DNA from: JBBQXY01 sp051004815
Lineage (GTDB): Bacteria > Chloroflexota > Ktedonobacteria > Ktedonobacterales > Ktedonobacteraceae
Length of the DNA stretch: 29,533 nucleotides
Assembly (NCBI GenBank): GCA_051004815.1
Contig: JBPCJY010000226.1
Location: 1 to 29,533, forward strand
Direction of reading: 5' to 3'
The notes beneath the pieces are model-generated. The model did not search any database. It saw nothing but the letters and a program-made list of their open reading frames with translations, and was not told the origin of the DNA. Position numbers and translations under genes: made by a program. Position 1 is the stretch's first letter; each line of letters begins with the position of its first letter. Of this stretch, positions 1-7,443 are shown in pieces.

Positions 1-393
1 TCACCGGTACTTAACCGAAAAAGCCTCCTTGCGGTTTGTAGGAAGCCCACGGAAAAACATTTCGGTCCCCGCCCGCCCTCGCCCTACCCGCTTTTTCATT
101 GTCCTTGCTACTATCCCTTGGAAGATACCTCTTCTTGCGCCGTTAAATACTTGTAGGAAATTGCCTTGATATTCATCAAGAAAATACGTCTATAATAAGT
201 AAACCACCAGAAAAAACGCAATGACTGTTTGTCGAACAACTGTACCATTGTCTCAGTAGTTTGTTAGTAGCAAGCGTTATTCGTGATAATTCAGAAGGTG
301 CCAGAGGATAATCTTTTCCTCACCTTCTTTACATGTGACTTCATGTGCTGCCAAGGGAGTTACAGAGAATTGGAGCGGAAGAGAGAATAACGA
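1..393. other. Gene-free leader upstream of the sigma factor gene
   Basis: No reading frame with recognisable protein content is present. The first 100 bases are rich in C and G, and the rest is A/T-rich. It holds a possible promoter (see 166-196) and a leader of roughly 190 nt before the sigma factor start. Purine-rich GGAG at 372-375 and GGAAGAGAG nearby lie in the usual ribosome binding position or slightly upstream of it. Confidence 0.5.
166..196 (+). promoter_or_regulatory. Possible sigma70-type promoter for the sigma factor gene
   Basis: TTGATA at 166-171 and a consensus TATAAT at 191-196 are separated by 19 nt, slightly longer than the preferred 17. The -10 is perfect and the spacing is marginal. 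If used, it would give a leader of about 190 nt. Confidence 0.35.
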
Positions 394-1035
394 ATGACAC
401 AAGGTACCCCCCGTTATCAATGGTCCGAGTTAAACGATGAGGCGGTAATCGAAGCAATGCTCATGAACGCTGAATCGGAGCATTGGCACAAGTGTAGCGC
501 GTTCATTCGGTACTATATCGAACAACAATTTTCTAATCTTTGGCCACATCTCAAGGATGATACCATCCAGGAAATCCTCACCTCAGTACATAAGAGTTTA
601 TCCGCATTCCGCTACCAAAGTAATTTCACAACCTGGCTTGTTGTTATAGCGCGAAATCGTGCCATTGATGTACTACGACAGCAAACAGAAATTACGCAGC
701 GGGAGAGGTACCTGGATGATTTGCCAGAGGGTCATGAAAGTGACATTGAGAATTCGATAAGCCATGTGGCAAGAACACCGGAGGAGATAGCGTTGACAAA
801 GGAGCGCATACGAGAGGTAATCATCGCGATTGAAGTGTTTCTCCAGCTGCATGCGAAGCCTGAGCGTAACAGGCAGATCTTGCAAATGGTACTGTTCGAT
901 GGCTATAGTTACGAGGAAGCTGCTCAAGCCCTTGGCGTTAACGCTCCGGTCGTCGGGCACGTTGTCCGTTCAGCGCGTACTTATCTAGATCAGAAGTTAT
1001 CGCATGCACCTGACGATAACGATTTACCTGAGTAA
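394..1035 (+). CDS. ECF-type sigma-70 family RNA polymerase sigma factor
   Basis: This 213-residue protein has the two-domain layout of an extracytoplasmic-function sigma factor, which directs RNA polymerase to a small regulon. Region 2 lies at about residues 35-100, including a stretch ending in FTTWLVVIARNRAIDVLRQQ, the typical 2.3-2.4 helix that contacts the -10 element. Region 4 lies at about 160-205, where SYEEAAQALGV is the helix-turn-helix that reads the -35 element. The ATG at 394 follows a purine-rich stretch. The next gene faces it and encodes a zinc-finger protein of anti-sigma type, so the pair probably forms one regulatory unit although they are not in one operon. The subgroup and the signal cannot be told from sequence alone. 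Confidence 0.88.
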   Translation: MTQGTPRYQWSELNDEAVIEAMLMNAESEHWHKCSAFIRYYIEQQFSNLWPHLKDDTIQEILTSVHKSLSAFRYQSNFTTWLVVIARNRAIDVLRQQTEITQRERYLDDLPEGHESDIENSISHVARTPEEIALTKERIREVIIAIEVFLQLHAKPERNRQILQMVLFDGYSYEEAAQALGVNAPVVGHVVRSARTYLDQKLSHAPDDNDLPE

Positions 1036-1089
1036 GTGAGCACTTAAGCCAGGGCTGTTGCAACGCCAGGTGCCACATGATGACCGCGA

Positions 1090-1133
1090 GGGCTGCAAAG
1101 CCCGACTATTACTCATTGCATAATTGTGCAATG
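1090..1133. terminator. Two small hairpins between convergent genes
   Basis: GGGCT-GCAA-AGCCC at 1090-1103 is a 5-bp stem closed by a GNRA-type tetraloop. CATTGCA-TAATTG-TGCAATG at 1114-1133 is a 7-bp stem with a 6-nt loop. They sit in the 112-nt gap between the sigma factor and the opposing zinc-finger gene, where a bidirectional terminator is expected. Neither has a good U-tract, so the role is inferred. Confidence 0.4.
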
Positions 1134-1147
1134 TATTCCCGTTCTTG

Positions 1148-1597
1148 TCACAATCCAATCTCTTCTGACTGACTCAGCCAGGAGTGCAAATCTTGCACGA
1201 CTGCCTGACAGTCTCCACACGCTGCTAAATGCTTCGCGAAGTGGGGAAATCGCCTGTTCGCTTCCTCCTCGTTCAGTTCTTCAAGTGTGTCAACATACGC
1301 AGGGATATCCTCTTTGAGTTGCTCGTGCATGAGATGTGTCAATTGGGTAAGCAATTCCGGTGCCGACCCCTCGGCATTGCCTTGCGCTTTGTCGTACTCA
1401 ATCGTTTTAACCAGGTAGCTTCTTAAGAATTCCTGGCAATGCACGCATTCAGCCAGGTGCGCCCAACGCTGCTCTTGTTGAGCAAGAAGCTCTTGATCTT
1501 GACCGGTTAGTATATCAATGAGTTGAGGCAGAACATGCGGAGGCTTCTCTAAGCTCTCCCATCCGCTTGCGAGCAGTGTCGCTGTTATTTTGTTCAT
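1148..1597 (-). CDS. Soluble anti-sigma-like protein with two HxxxCxxC zinc-finger motifs
   Basis: This 149-residue protein carries two copies of the H-x3-C-x2-C motif of zinc-binding anti-sigma (ZAS/zf-HC2) domains: H47/C51/C54 and H123/C127/C130. There is no membrane segment, so unlike many anti-sigma factors it should stay in the cytoplasm. In the ZAS family such domains hold a sigma factor inactive and can respond to redox or metal changes; that role here is inferred. The gene ends 113 nt from the end of the sigma factor gene on the opposite strand. AGGAAC lies just upstream of the ATG at 1597. It could instead be a second, independent regulator. Confidence 0.7.
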   Translation of the reverse strand: MNKITATLLASGWESLEKPPHVLPQLIDILTGQDQELLAQQEQRWAHLAECVHCQEFLRSYLVKTIEYDKAQGNAEGSAPELLTQLTHLMHEQLKEDIPAYVDTLEELNEEEANRRFPHFAKHLAACGDCQAVVQDLHSWLSQSEEIGL

Positions 1598-2007
1598 TTT
1601 TCGTTCCTATCCTTTCCGTTCCGGTCCTTCTCCAAAGGAGGGCAAGTTAGGCATCCTATTTACTAATGTCACGTTACTACTTGTACGAAAGAGTCCGCCG
1701 AAATTCGTGGCTCCTTTTTATGTTCCCGCTTTTTTATATTTGGCGGCATTTGACGTCTAATCATTTTTGGATACCATAACAGTTCCTGCTGTTTATCTCC
1801 CAGGTGGAGGTTTCTTAACCGCTTTCGACTTCCTACGCTGTTTTTTCACTCTTTAGTACTATTGACGCGAATTTATATTAACAGATTGACGAATATAATA
1901 TAGTGTGCATATCATCCTTATATAATTCTTATTCACCTTTTCCAATCGGTTGTAGTAAGTCTCTTCATAAAGGATGGATATCTTTAGGTGTCTCAGGGAA
2001 GTGTGTG
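1598..2007. promoter_or_regulatory. Divergent intergenic region, A/T-rich, presumed to hold two promoters
   Basis: This 410-nt gap separates the zinc-finger gene (leftward) from the NB-ARC gene (rightward). It is markedly A/T-rich with several T-runs. On the rightward side there is a perfect TATAAT at 1894-1899 and two TTGACG hexamers at 1862-1867 and 1886-1891, but neither hexamer has standard spacing to the -10, so no promoter is assigned firmly. No convincing gene was seen inside. Confidence 0.4.
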
Positions 2008-4899
2008 ATGGATAATGAGGAAGTTTTGGCCATCAAGAGAATTCCCAGAGTGTCATCTTCCCGGCTGAGGCAGGAGCGAGAACGGCGCGGCTGGTCGCAA
2101 GGCGAGTTAGCCAAGCACATCGGGACAAATCAAGTCAGCATCAGCCGTTGGGAGAAGGGCGTTACCACACCCAGCCCCTACTTTCGTCAGAAGCTGGCAG
2201 AACTATTTGGGAAATCGCTTGAGGAGCTTGGTCTCTTCATGGAAACAGAAGATGACAATAACGAGGAAGCTAGTACGCATTCCGTACCGGATGCCGCTCA
2301 GGTTTCCTCTATACCCTTGTGGAATGTTCCCTATCGTCGCAACCCGTTTTTCACTGGGCGCGAAGATATTCTTACCTCTTTGTATACTGAACTTAATAGC
2401 CACAAAGCGGCAGCCTTGACACAGGCACAGGCCATTAGTGGTTTGGGGGGAATTGGCAAGACACAGGTAGCGGTCGAGTATACCTATCGCTATCGTGACC
2501 TCTACCAGACCATCCTGTGGGTGACGGCCTCTTCTCATGATGCGCTCATCGCTGACTTTGTCCTATTGGCGGCTTTACTGGAGCTACAAGAGCAGGGTGA
2601 GCAAGATCAGGATATCGTAGTGAGGGCGGTTAAACGCTGGCTAGATACGCATGAAGGCTGGCTGCTCGTCCTGGACAATGTGGATAATCTGGAGATGGTC
2701 GCTGATTTTCTTCCCGTGCAAGGGGCGGGCAATTTCCTACTCACCACGCGGCTACAGGCACTGGGTTCCATCGCGCACAGTATTGAAGTGGAGAAAATGG
2801 GTTTGGAGGAGGGGGTAACATTTTTATTGAGACGTACAAAAGTACTCATGCCAGACGCGCCACTGCACCAGGCAGCGCAGGAGAGTCAGGCATTGGCGGC
2901 AGAGATAGTGAATGCACTGGATGGACTACCTCTTGCTCTTGACCAGGCTGGTGCTTATATCGAAGAGACCAGGTGCGGCTTCTCCACCTACCTGCATCTT
3001 TATCGGACACGCCGTAAGGAACTGTTACTGCGGCGAGGAAGGCTTCCGGTAGACCATCCTGAACCCGTTGCTGCTACGTGGTCGCTCTCTTTTCAGCAAG
3101 TAGAACAGGAAAGCCGTGCGGCGGCTGACCTGCTGCGTCTGCTCACGTTCTTCAATCCCGAGGCCATTCCTGAAGAAATTATTACTGAAGGTGTCACCGA
3201 ACTTGGTCCCATTCTGGGCCTGGTAGTAAGTGATGGTTTGGCGATGGATGCCGCTATCGAGTTGTTGCTGCGCTACTCGTTGCTACGGCGTAACCCGGAG
3301 GCGAAGTTCTTGAGTATTCACCGCCTCGTACAGGCAGTTCTCAAAGATGGCATGGAGAGAAGCCAGCAATGCCTCTGGGCGGAACGAGCTATTCGAGCGA
3401 TAAATAAGGCTTTTCCAGACGTTGACCTAAAAACCTGGGCACAATGTCAGCGTTGCCTCCCACATGCGCAAATCGGCGCGGAATATATTGCGGAATACCA
3501 GCTCGCTTTTCCAGAAGCTGCGCGTTTGCTCAATCAAGCCGCGAACTACCTGTGTACACATGCCCAGTATGCGCAGGCCGAGCCGCTTTTACAGCAAGCA
3601 CTGGCAATCCGTGAGCAGGTGCTTGAACCAACTCATCCCGCTACCGCATCGACTTTGAATGATCTAGGGATGCTCTATCTTACGCAAGGGAAGTATCAAC
3701 AATCCGTACCCCTGTTACAAAGAGCCTTGGAGATTCGTGAGCAGGCACTGGGATTAGAGCATCCCGCTACCGCAGCAAGCCTGAATAACCTGGCTTTGCT
3801 CTATTATGCCCAGGGTACGTATGTGCGTGCTGAACAACTCTATCAGCAAGCTTTACACATTCGACAGCGCGTATTAGAACCTGAACACCCCGCTATAGCA
3901 CAGAATATGAGCAATCTCGCGGAACTTTACACCGCACAGGCGAAATATGTAGAGGCCGAGGCACTCTATGTGCAGGCGAGGAATAGCCAGCAGAAAGTGC
4001 TGGGGTTGGATCATCCCGATGTGGCTAAAACGCTCAATAACCTGGCCTTACTCTATCGCTCCAAAGGTGAGTATGAGCAGGCTGAACGCCTGTATCGACA
4101 GGCGTTCAGCATCCAGGAGCAGGTATTGGGGCCACATCACCCCGATGTGGCGCAAACCCTCAATAACCTGGCCCGCTTGTATCGAGCGCAGGGGGAATAT
4201 GCGAAAGCGGAACCCTACTACCAGCAAGCATTAATTATTCGCGAAGACGTTTTTGGTCCCGATCATCCCCAAGTGGCGCAGAGTTTATACGGTCTAGCAA
4301 AACTCTACACTTCGCAAGGGCAATATCGTCAAGCTGAAGAATCTGCTCAGCAAGCACTGCGCATCCAGGAACAGCACTTAGGCAGTGACCATCCCGATGT
4401 GGCTAATACGCTGGGTATTCTGGCAAAGATTTACCAGGGACAGCAGAAGCTTATCGAGGCCGAAGTGCTGAATAGACGTGCGCTACAAATTCGAGAGCGT
4501 ACACTAGACGCAAACCACCCACATATAGCACTTATCGACAATAATCTGGCCGAGATTTACCATGCCCAGGGGAAATATCACGAAGCCGAACCTCTGCTTG
4601 CCAGGGCGTTTGCGATTCATACGCAGATACTCGGTCCAGATCATCCATATACGGCCTATACCCTGAGTAATATGGCCGAAAATTTCTTTTTGAAAGGAGA
4701 TTATGTTCAAGCCGAGGTCTTCTTCAAGAAGGCTCTCGCCATCCGCGAACAGAACCTGGGTTCTGACCATCCACGCACTGCCTCCACCCTGGAGCATTTA
4801 GCTGTTCTACTGCACGCTATAGGGAGAGAGGAAGAGGCAGGTGAGCATGAGGAACGCATCAGGGCAATCAGAGCGCACCAAACCAAACCTGTGAGCTGA
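2008..4899 (+). CDS. XRE + NB-ARC + TPR STAND-type regulator
   Basis: This is a 963-residue protein if the ATG at 2008 is used. A GTG at 1903 would add 35 residues without family character and lies right at a TATAAT, so 2008 is preferred. An XRE-type helix-turn-helix covers about residues 18-70 (RRGWSQGELAKHIGTNQVSI). The NB-ARC ATPase follows, with P-loop GLGGIGKT at 145-152, a Walker B LVLDNVDN near 220-227, LLTTR, and a GLPLA-type motif (GLPLALDQAGAY). The C-terminal half is a kinesin-light-chain-like TPR array. In STAND proteins the repeats act as sensor, nucleotide exchange drives oligomerisation, and the N-terminal domain is the effector; here the effector would be DNA binding. The ligand and target genes are unknown. 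Such proteins occur as transcription regulators and in phage defence, and nothing here decides which. Confidence 0.88.
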   Translation: MDNEEVLAIKRIPRVSSSRLRQERERRGWSQGELAKHIGTNQVSISRWEKGVTTPSPYFRQKLAELFGKSLEELGLFMETEDDNNEEASTHSVPDAAQVSSIPLWNVPYRRNPFFTGREDILTSLYTELNSHKAAALTQAQAISGLGGIGKTQVAVEYTYRYRDLYQTILWVTASSHDALIADFVLLAALLELQEQGEQDQDIVVRAVKRWLDTHEGWLLVLDNVDNLEMVADFLPVQGAGNFLLTTRLQALGSIAHSIEVEKMGLEEGVTFLLRRTKVLMPDAPLHQAAQESQALAAEIVNALDGLPLALDQAGAYIEETRCGFSTYLHLYRTRRKELLLRRGRLPVDHPEPVAATWSLSFQQVEQESRAAADLLRLLTFFNPEAIPEEIITEGVTELGPILGLVVSDGLAMDAAIELLLRYSLLRRNPEAKFLSIHRLVQAVLKDGMERSQQCLWAERAIRAINKAFPDVDLKTWAQCQRCLPHAQIGAEYIAEYQLAFPEAARLLNQAANYLCTHAQYAQAEPLLQQALAIREQVLEPTHPATASTLNDLGMLYLTQGKYQQSVPLLQRALEIREQALGLEHPATAASLNNLALLYYAQGTYVRAEQLYQQALHIRQRVLEPEHPAIAQNMSNLAELYTAQAKYVEAEALYVQARNSQQKVLGLDHPDVAKTLNNLALLYRSKGEYEQAERLYRQAFSIQEQVLGPHHPDVAQTLNNLARLYRAQGEYAKAEPYYQQALIIREDVFGPDHPQVAQSLYGLAKLYTSQGQYRQAEESAQQALRIQEQHLGSDHPDVANTLGILAKIYQGQQKLIEAEVLNRRALQIRERTLDANHPHIALIDNNLAEIYHAQGKYHEAEPLLARAFAIHTQILGPDHPYTAYTLSNMAENFFLKGDYVQAEVFFKKALAIREQNLGSDHPRTASTLEHLAVLLHAIGREEEAGEHEERIRAIRAHQTKPVS
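3634..4767 (+). repeat. Nine exact-register 126-nt TPR units
   Basis: Within the NB-ARC gene the His-Pro pair that ends each TPR unit recurs ten times, from codons at 3634 to 4768, exactly every 42 codons (9 x 126 nt = 1134). Each unit follows the pattern HP-x-x-A-x-x-L-x-N-L-A-x-L-Y, then an AE-x-L-Y/L type helix and AL-x-IRE-x-x-LG. Sequence between units has diverged, but no unit has gained or lost a codon. Confidence 0.9.
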
Positions 4900-5007
4900 G
4901 GCAGCTACAGAAGTAGATGCGTCTACGCTGGTTGCTAGTCAACATTCCGTTTTACCTATCATCCTTTTTATCGCTGTGAGCATTGTAATGCTGTTCGAGA
5001 ATTGTGT

Positions 5008-5634
5008 ATGAAAAAGATTGTAATTATTGGATCGCCAGGCGCGGGGAAATCGACACTCGCTCAGGCCTTAGCCCATATCCTCAACATCGAAGTCTTTCAC
5101 CTGGACCGCTATTTCTGGCAATACGGCTGGAAAGAATATCCCAGGGAAACCAGAATAAAGATTGAGCAGCAGCTTATTGGAGACAAAGACAGGTGGATTA
5201 TCGAAGGAACTTATTTTAGTTCCTCGGATAGTCGTCTCCAAGCGGCTGATACCATCATTTTCCTGGATATGCCGCCCTTATTTTGTTTTTGGCAAGCAGT
5301 CAAACGGCATATTCGCTATCGGGGGTGTTCGCGCCCTGATATACCAGATGGATGTACAGATAGACTTGGTCTGCTCTATATTTTAAAGATTCTAGTTTTC
5401 CCTCGTAGAGGTAAGAAGCTACTCCTTCGAAAATTCGCGGAAATCCCCCTGCTTGGGATAGACGAACCCCAGAAAAAAACCATTCTCACCTTTCGGTCTC
5501 ACCAGGAGTTAGACGACTTCTTGCTAAAACTATCTTCTCAACAGCAAGAAGCGCAAGCCTCTTACGAGGAGCATGGGCATCCACAAGAGCCTGTTGCAGA
5601 AGAAGCAAAGGAGTGTGTTCTAACTACAACATAA
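5008..5634 (+). CDS. FlaR-like / adenylate-kinase-related P-loop kinase
   Basis: This 208-residue protein opens with MKKIVIIGSPGAGKST, a Walker A loop at residues 8-16, followed by HLDRYFW near 31-37, a pattern seen in the FlaR (DNA topology modulation) branch of small P-loop kinases. These resemble adenylate or shikimate kinases, but substrates are mostly unassigned. The ATG at 5008 is chosen over a TTG at 5002, which would only add two residues. The last 35 residues are Glu- and Gln-rich and look disordered. The gene stands alone: 108 nt separate it from the NB-ARC gene and a hairpin terminator follows it. The family call is fairly sure; the biochemical role is not. Confidence 0.7.
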   Translation: MKKIVIIGSPGAGKSTLAQALAHILNIEVFHLDRYFWQYGWKEYPRETRIKIEQQLIGDKDRWIIEGTYFSSSDSRLQAADTIIFLDMPPLFCFWQAVKRHIRYRGCSRPDIPDGCTDRLGLLYILKILVFPRRGKKLLLRKFAEIPLLGIDEPQKKTILTFRSHQELDDFLLKLSSQQQEAQASYEEHGHPQEPVAEEAKECVLTTT

Positions 5635-5658
5635 CCCAGCTTAGATTGTGTGCTGCAC

Positions 5659-5700
5659 AAAGAGGGGGATGCATCTGCTGGTTGCATCCACCTCTTTTCT
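5659..5700 (+). terminator. Hairpin terminator after the FlaR-like kinase gene
   Basis: A 14-bp stem with one mismatch (5659-5672 pairing with 5684-5697) encloses an 11-nt loop and is followed by a short T-rich run (TTTTCT). It lies 25 nt past the stop of the kinase gene and before the cytochrome c maturation cluster. Its position inside the upstream extension of the next open frame argues that the true start of that gene is further downstream. Confidence 0.65.
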
Positions 5701-5780
5701 ATTCAGGTCATTGTAAGGTTGCTCTCGCTAGTAGCAAGGCTCGTATCAGTCAGAGGCCCCATAATCAATCTGATATTATC

Positions 5781-6461
5781 GTGTTGTACAATAACACATG
5801 TGATAATGATGGAGACTTAGCTGGAAAGATAGAAACGAACAACGTCGTGACTGACGATACGGACAATACAACCCAACTTGAGCAAAAACTACAGCAACCC
5901 AAAAGCACCCGCAAGCGCAGAATTATTATATTTGCTGTCGTGAGTGTGATCAATGCCGGACTGCTGATTTTGCTATGGACGCAACTATTAACGCCTGCAC
6001 CCAACGCGGGTAATGGCGATAATAACGTCGTTGATCCATTGAAGGGGCATCGTCCACCCGACTTTACCTTGACGGCTCTCAGTACGAAGCCTGGAGCGAC
6101 GCTGAATCTGGCGAGCTTTAAGGGCAAAGCGATCGTGCTCAATTTCTGGGGCGCGACGTGTGTACCCTGCCAGGATGAGGCACCCATGTTGCAAAAAGAA
6201 TGGCAGCATGCGCAATCTCAGGGTGTTGTCTTTATCGGTGTTGATTTTCAAGATGTGCAGAGCGATGGCTTGAGCTTTTTGCAGAAATATGGTATCACCT
6301 ATCCCAACGCACTGGACACGAGTGGCTCAATAGCTATCAACTATGGAGTAACGTATACTCCGACAACCTACTTCATTAATAAGCAAGGCATTGTCGTCAG
6401 TAGCATACCCCGTGAAATGACCGCGACCGAGTTACAAAATGGCATTCAATCGCTCATCTAG
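5781..6461 (+). CDS. Membrane-anchored thioredoxin-like protein (CcmG/ResA/TlpA type)
   Basis: Counting from the GTG at 5781 the protein has 226 residues. It has a hydrophilic N-terminal tail, one membrane anchor at about residues 47-70, and a periplasm-side thioredoxin fold with the redox motif C127-V-P-C130 in the context FWGATCVPCQDEAP. Proteins of this type reduce the CXXCH cysteines of apocytochrome c before heme attachment, and its place at the head of the ccm genes fits this. The start is uncertain: the frame is open from 5613, but that stretch contains the kinase terminator and has no protein-like character. GTG at 5847 is an alternative; neither has a strong ribosome binding site. 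The fold and motif are certain, the exact CcmG role inferred. Confidence 0.82.
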   Translation: MLYNNTCDNDGDLAGKIETNNVVTDDTDNTTQLEQKLQQPKSTRKRRIIIFAVVSVINAGLLILLWTQLLTPAPNAGNGDNNVVDPLKGHRPPDFTLTALSTKPGATLNLASFKGKAIVLNFWGATCVPCQDEAPMLQKEWQHAQSQGVVFIGVDFQDVQSDGLSFLQKYGITYPNALDTSGSIAINYGVTYTPTTYFINKQGIVVSSIPREMTATELQNGIQSLI

Positions 6462-6488
6462 CAATGATGAGAAGATAATACAGCGGCA

Positions 6489-6962
6489 ATGAGCAGGAAG
6501 GTCATGGTAGAGATTCGCGTGCTTATGCGTGCTGCCCATATCATCGCGGCAGCAGCCTGGCTTGGTGGGAGCATCATGTATTTGGTGGTCATACTACCAG
6601 CCTTGAAATTGGGCGGACCTGCTCCCGTTGTGGCTGCGCAGATAGCGGCCCTGTACAAACGCATGGTGAATATCTGCATAGGCGTGTTACTGCTTAGTGG
6701 CGCGTTTCTGACCTTTGACCGTTTGACCCAGACTATGCTTGGTTGGCCCTATCTGGTAGTATTGGGGTTGAAAATTATCGCCGCGCTTGCTATGTTTATA
6801 TTAGCAATGTATCTTGGACAAAGTAATATACGGCGGCTGGCAAAACGTTCGACGCGACTCTCAAAAGCTGCGCCGCAACTGCTGTTAGCCCTTGGCATCG
6901 TAGTATTTCTACTGGGTGCGCTACTGAACAGCTTGTTTGAAGCAGCTATCGCACCCCATTAA
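6489..6962 (+). CDS. CopD-like four-helix membrane protein
   Basis: This 157-residue protein has about four hydrophobic segments. Its first helix contains RAAHIIAAAAWLGGSIMY (His17, Trp24), the hallmark of CopD-like and related membrane proteins, where the histidine is thought to bind copper or heme. It lies 27 nt after the thioredoxin-like gene and 19 nt before ccmE, so it is probably cotranscribed with the cytochrome c maturation genes. A role in heme or copper handling during cytochrome assembly is an inference from this position. It is not one of the canonical Ccm proteins. Confidence 0.65.
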   Translation: MSRKVMVEIRVLMRAAHIIAAAAWLGGSIMYLVVILPALKLGGPAPVVAAQIAALYKRMVNICIGVLLLSGAFLTFDRLTQTMLGWPYLVVLGLKIIAALAMFILAMYLGQSNIRRLAKRSTRLSKAAPQLLLALGIVVFLLGALLNSLFEAAIAPH

Positions 6963-6981
6963 TGAACCTGGAGGTTGTATT

Positions 6982-7431
6982 GTGCAGCCTACTTTGACAG
7001 CACCAAATGAAGAGAAACTGTCTCCGCGCCGACGTAAGCGGCTCCCACTGAGCTTCATTCTCGGCGGTCTGGTTATTTTGGGAGCGGTGCTCTATCTTGT
7101 CTACGCGAATACGCAGGCGAATGCCGTCTACTATATGACTGTGAACGAACTGAAGAGCTGTACTACCTGCACGACGCAATCGGTGCGTGTGGCGGGCGTG
7201 GTACAAGCTGGCTCGGTCGTGCGGGATGATTCAAAGCAATTGGTTAACTTTGCCATTACGGCGGGTGGGCAATCGCTCTCGGTAATCTATAGTGGGATTA
7301 TACCGGACATTTTCCGTCCGGGTATTCAGGTTGTTGTAGAGGGCCATTATACGGGACAAGGGCCATTCCAAGCACAGACGCTGCTCGCCAAATGCCCATC
7401 TAAATTTGTAGCCGCAACGCCTGCGCCGTGA
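6982..7431 (+). CDS. ccmE: Periplasmic heme chaperone CcmE, Cys variant
   Basis: CcmE receives heme from the CcmABCD complex, holds it covalently and passes it to CcmF. The GTG start at 6982 is chosen because GGAGG sits at 6970-6974 with a 7-nt spacer; the 149-residue product matches the family's usual length. A basic N-terminus and one membrane anchor (about residues 23-42) precede an OB-fold domain. The heme-attachment site reads LLAKCPSKF, so Cys138 replaces the usual histidine and Phe142 stands where a tyrosine is normally found. An extra Cys pair (CTTC, residues 60-63) is also present. Cys-type CcmE is known from archaea and some bacteria, so function is likely retained. Confidence 0.9.
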   Translation: MQPTLTAPNEEKLSPRRRKRLPLSFILGGLVILGAVLYLVYANTQANAVYYMTVNELKSCTTCTTQSVRVAGVVQAGSVVRDDSKQLVNFAITAGGQSLSVIYSGIIPDIFRPGIQVVVEGHYTGQGPFQAQTLLAKCPSKFVAATPAP

Positions 7432-7443
7432 GAAGGAACGACC

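Noticed and set aside
1903..2007. GTG start adding 35 residues to the XRE/NB-ARC protein
   Set aside because: It sits 4 nt from a TATAAT, has no ribosome binding site, and the added residues precede the XRE domain without conservation-like character.
4913..4926. Hairpin GTAGA-TGCG-TCTAC after the NB-ARC gene as terminator
   Set aside because: Five-base-pair stem without a T-run; too weak to call.
5613..5780. N-terminal extension of the thioredoxin-like protein
   Set aside because: It overlaps the kinase gene and the hairpin terminator, and the Cys-rich extension looks unlike any signal or anchor.
5784..5791. TTGTACAA palindrome at the head of the ccm cluster as an operator
   Set aside because: Eight bases is too short to be meaningful without repeats of the site elsewhere, and it may lie inside the coding region.
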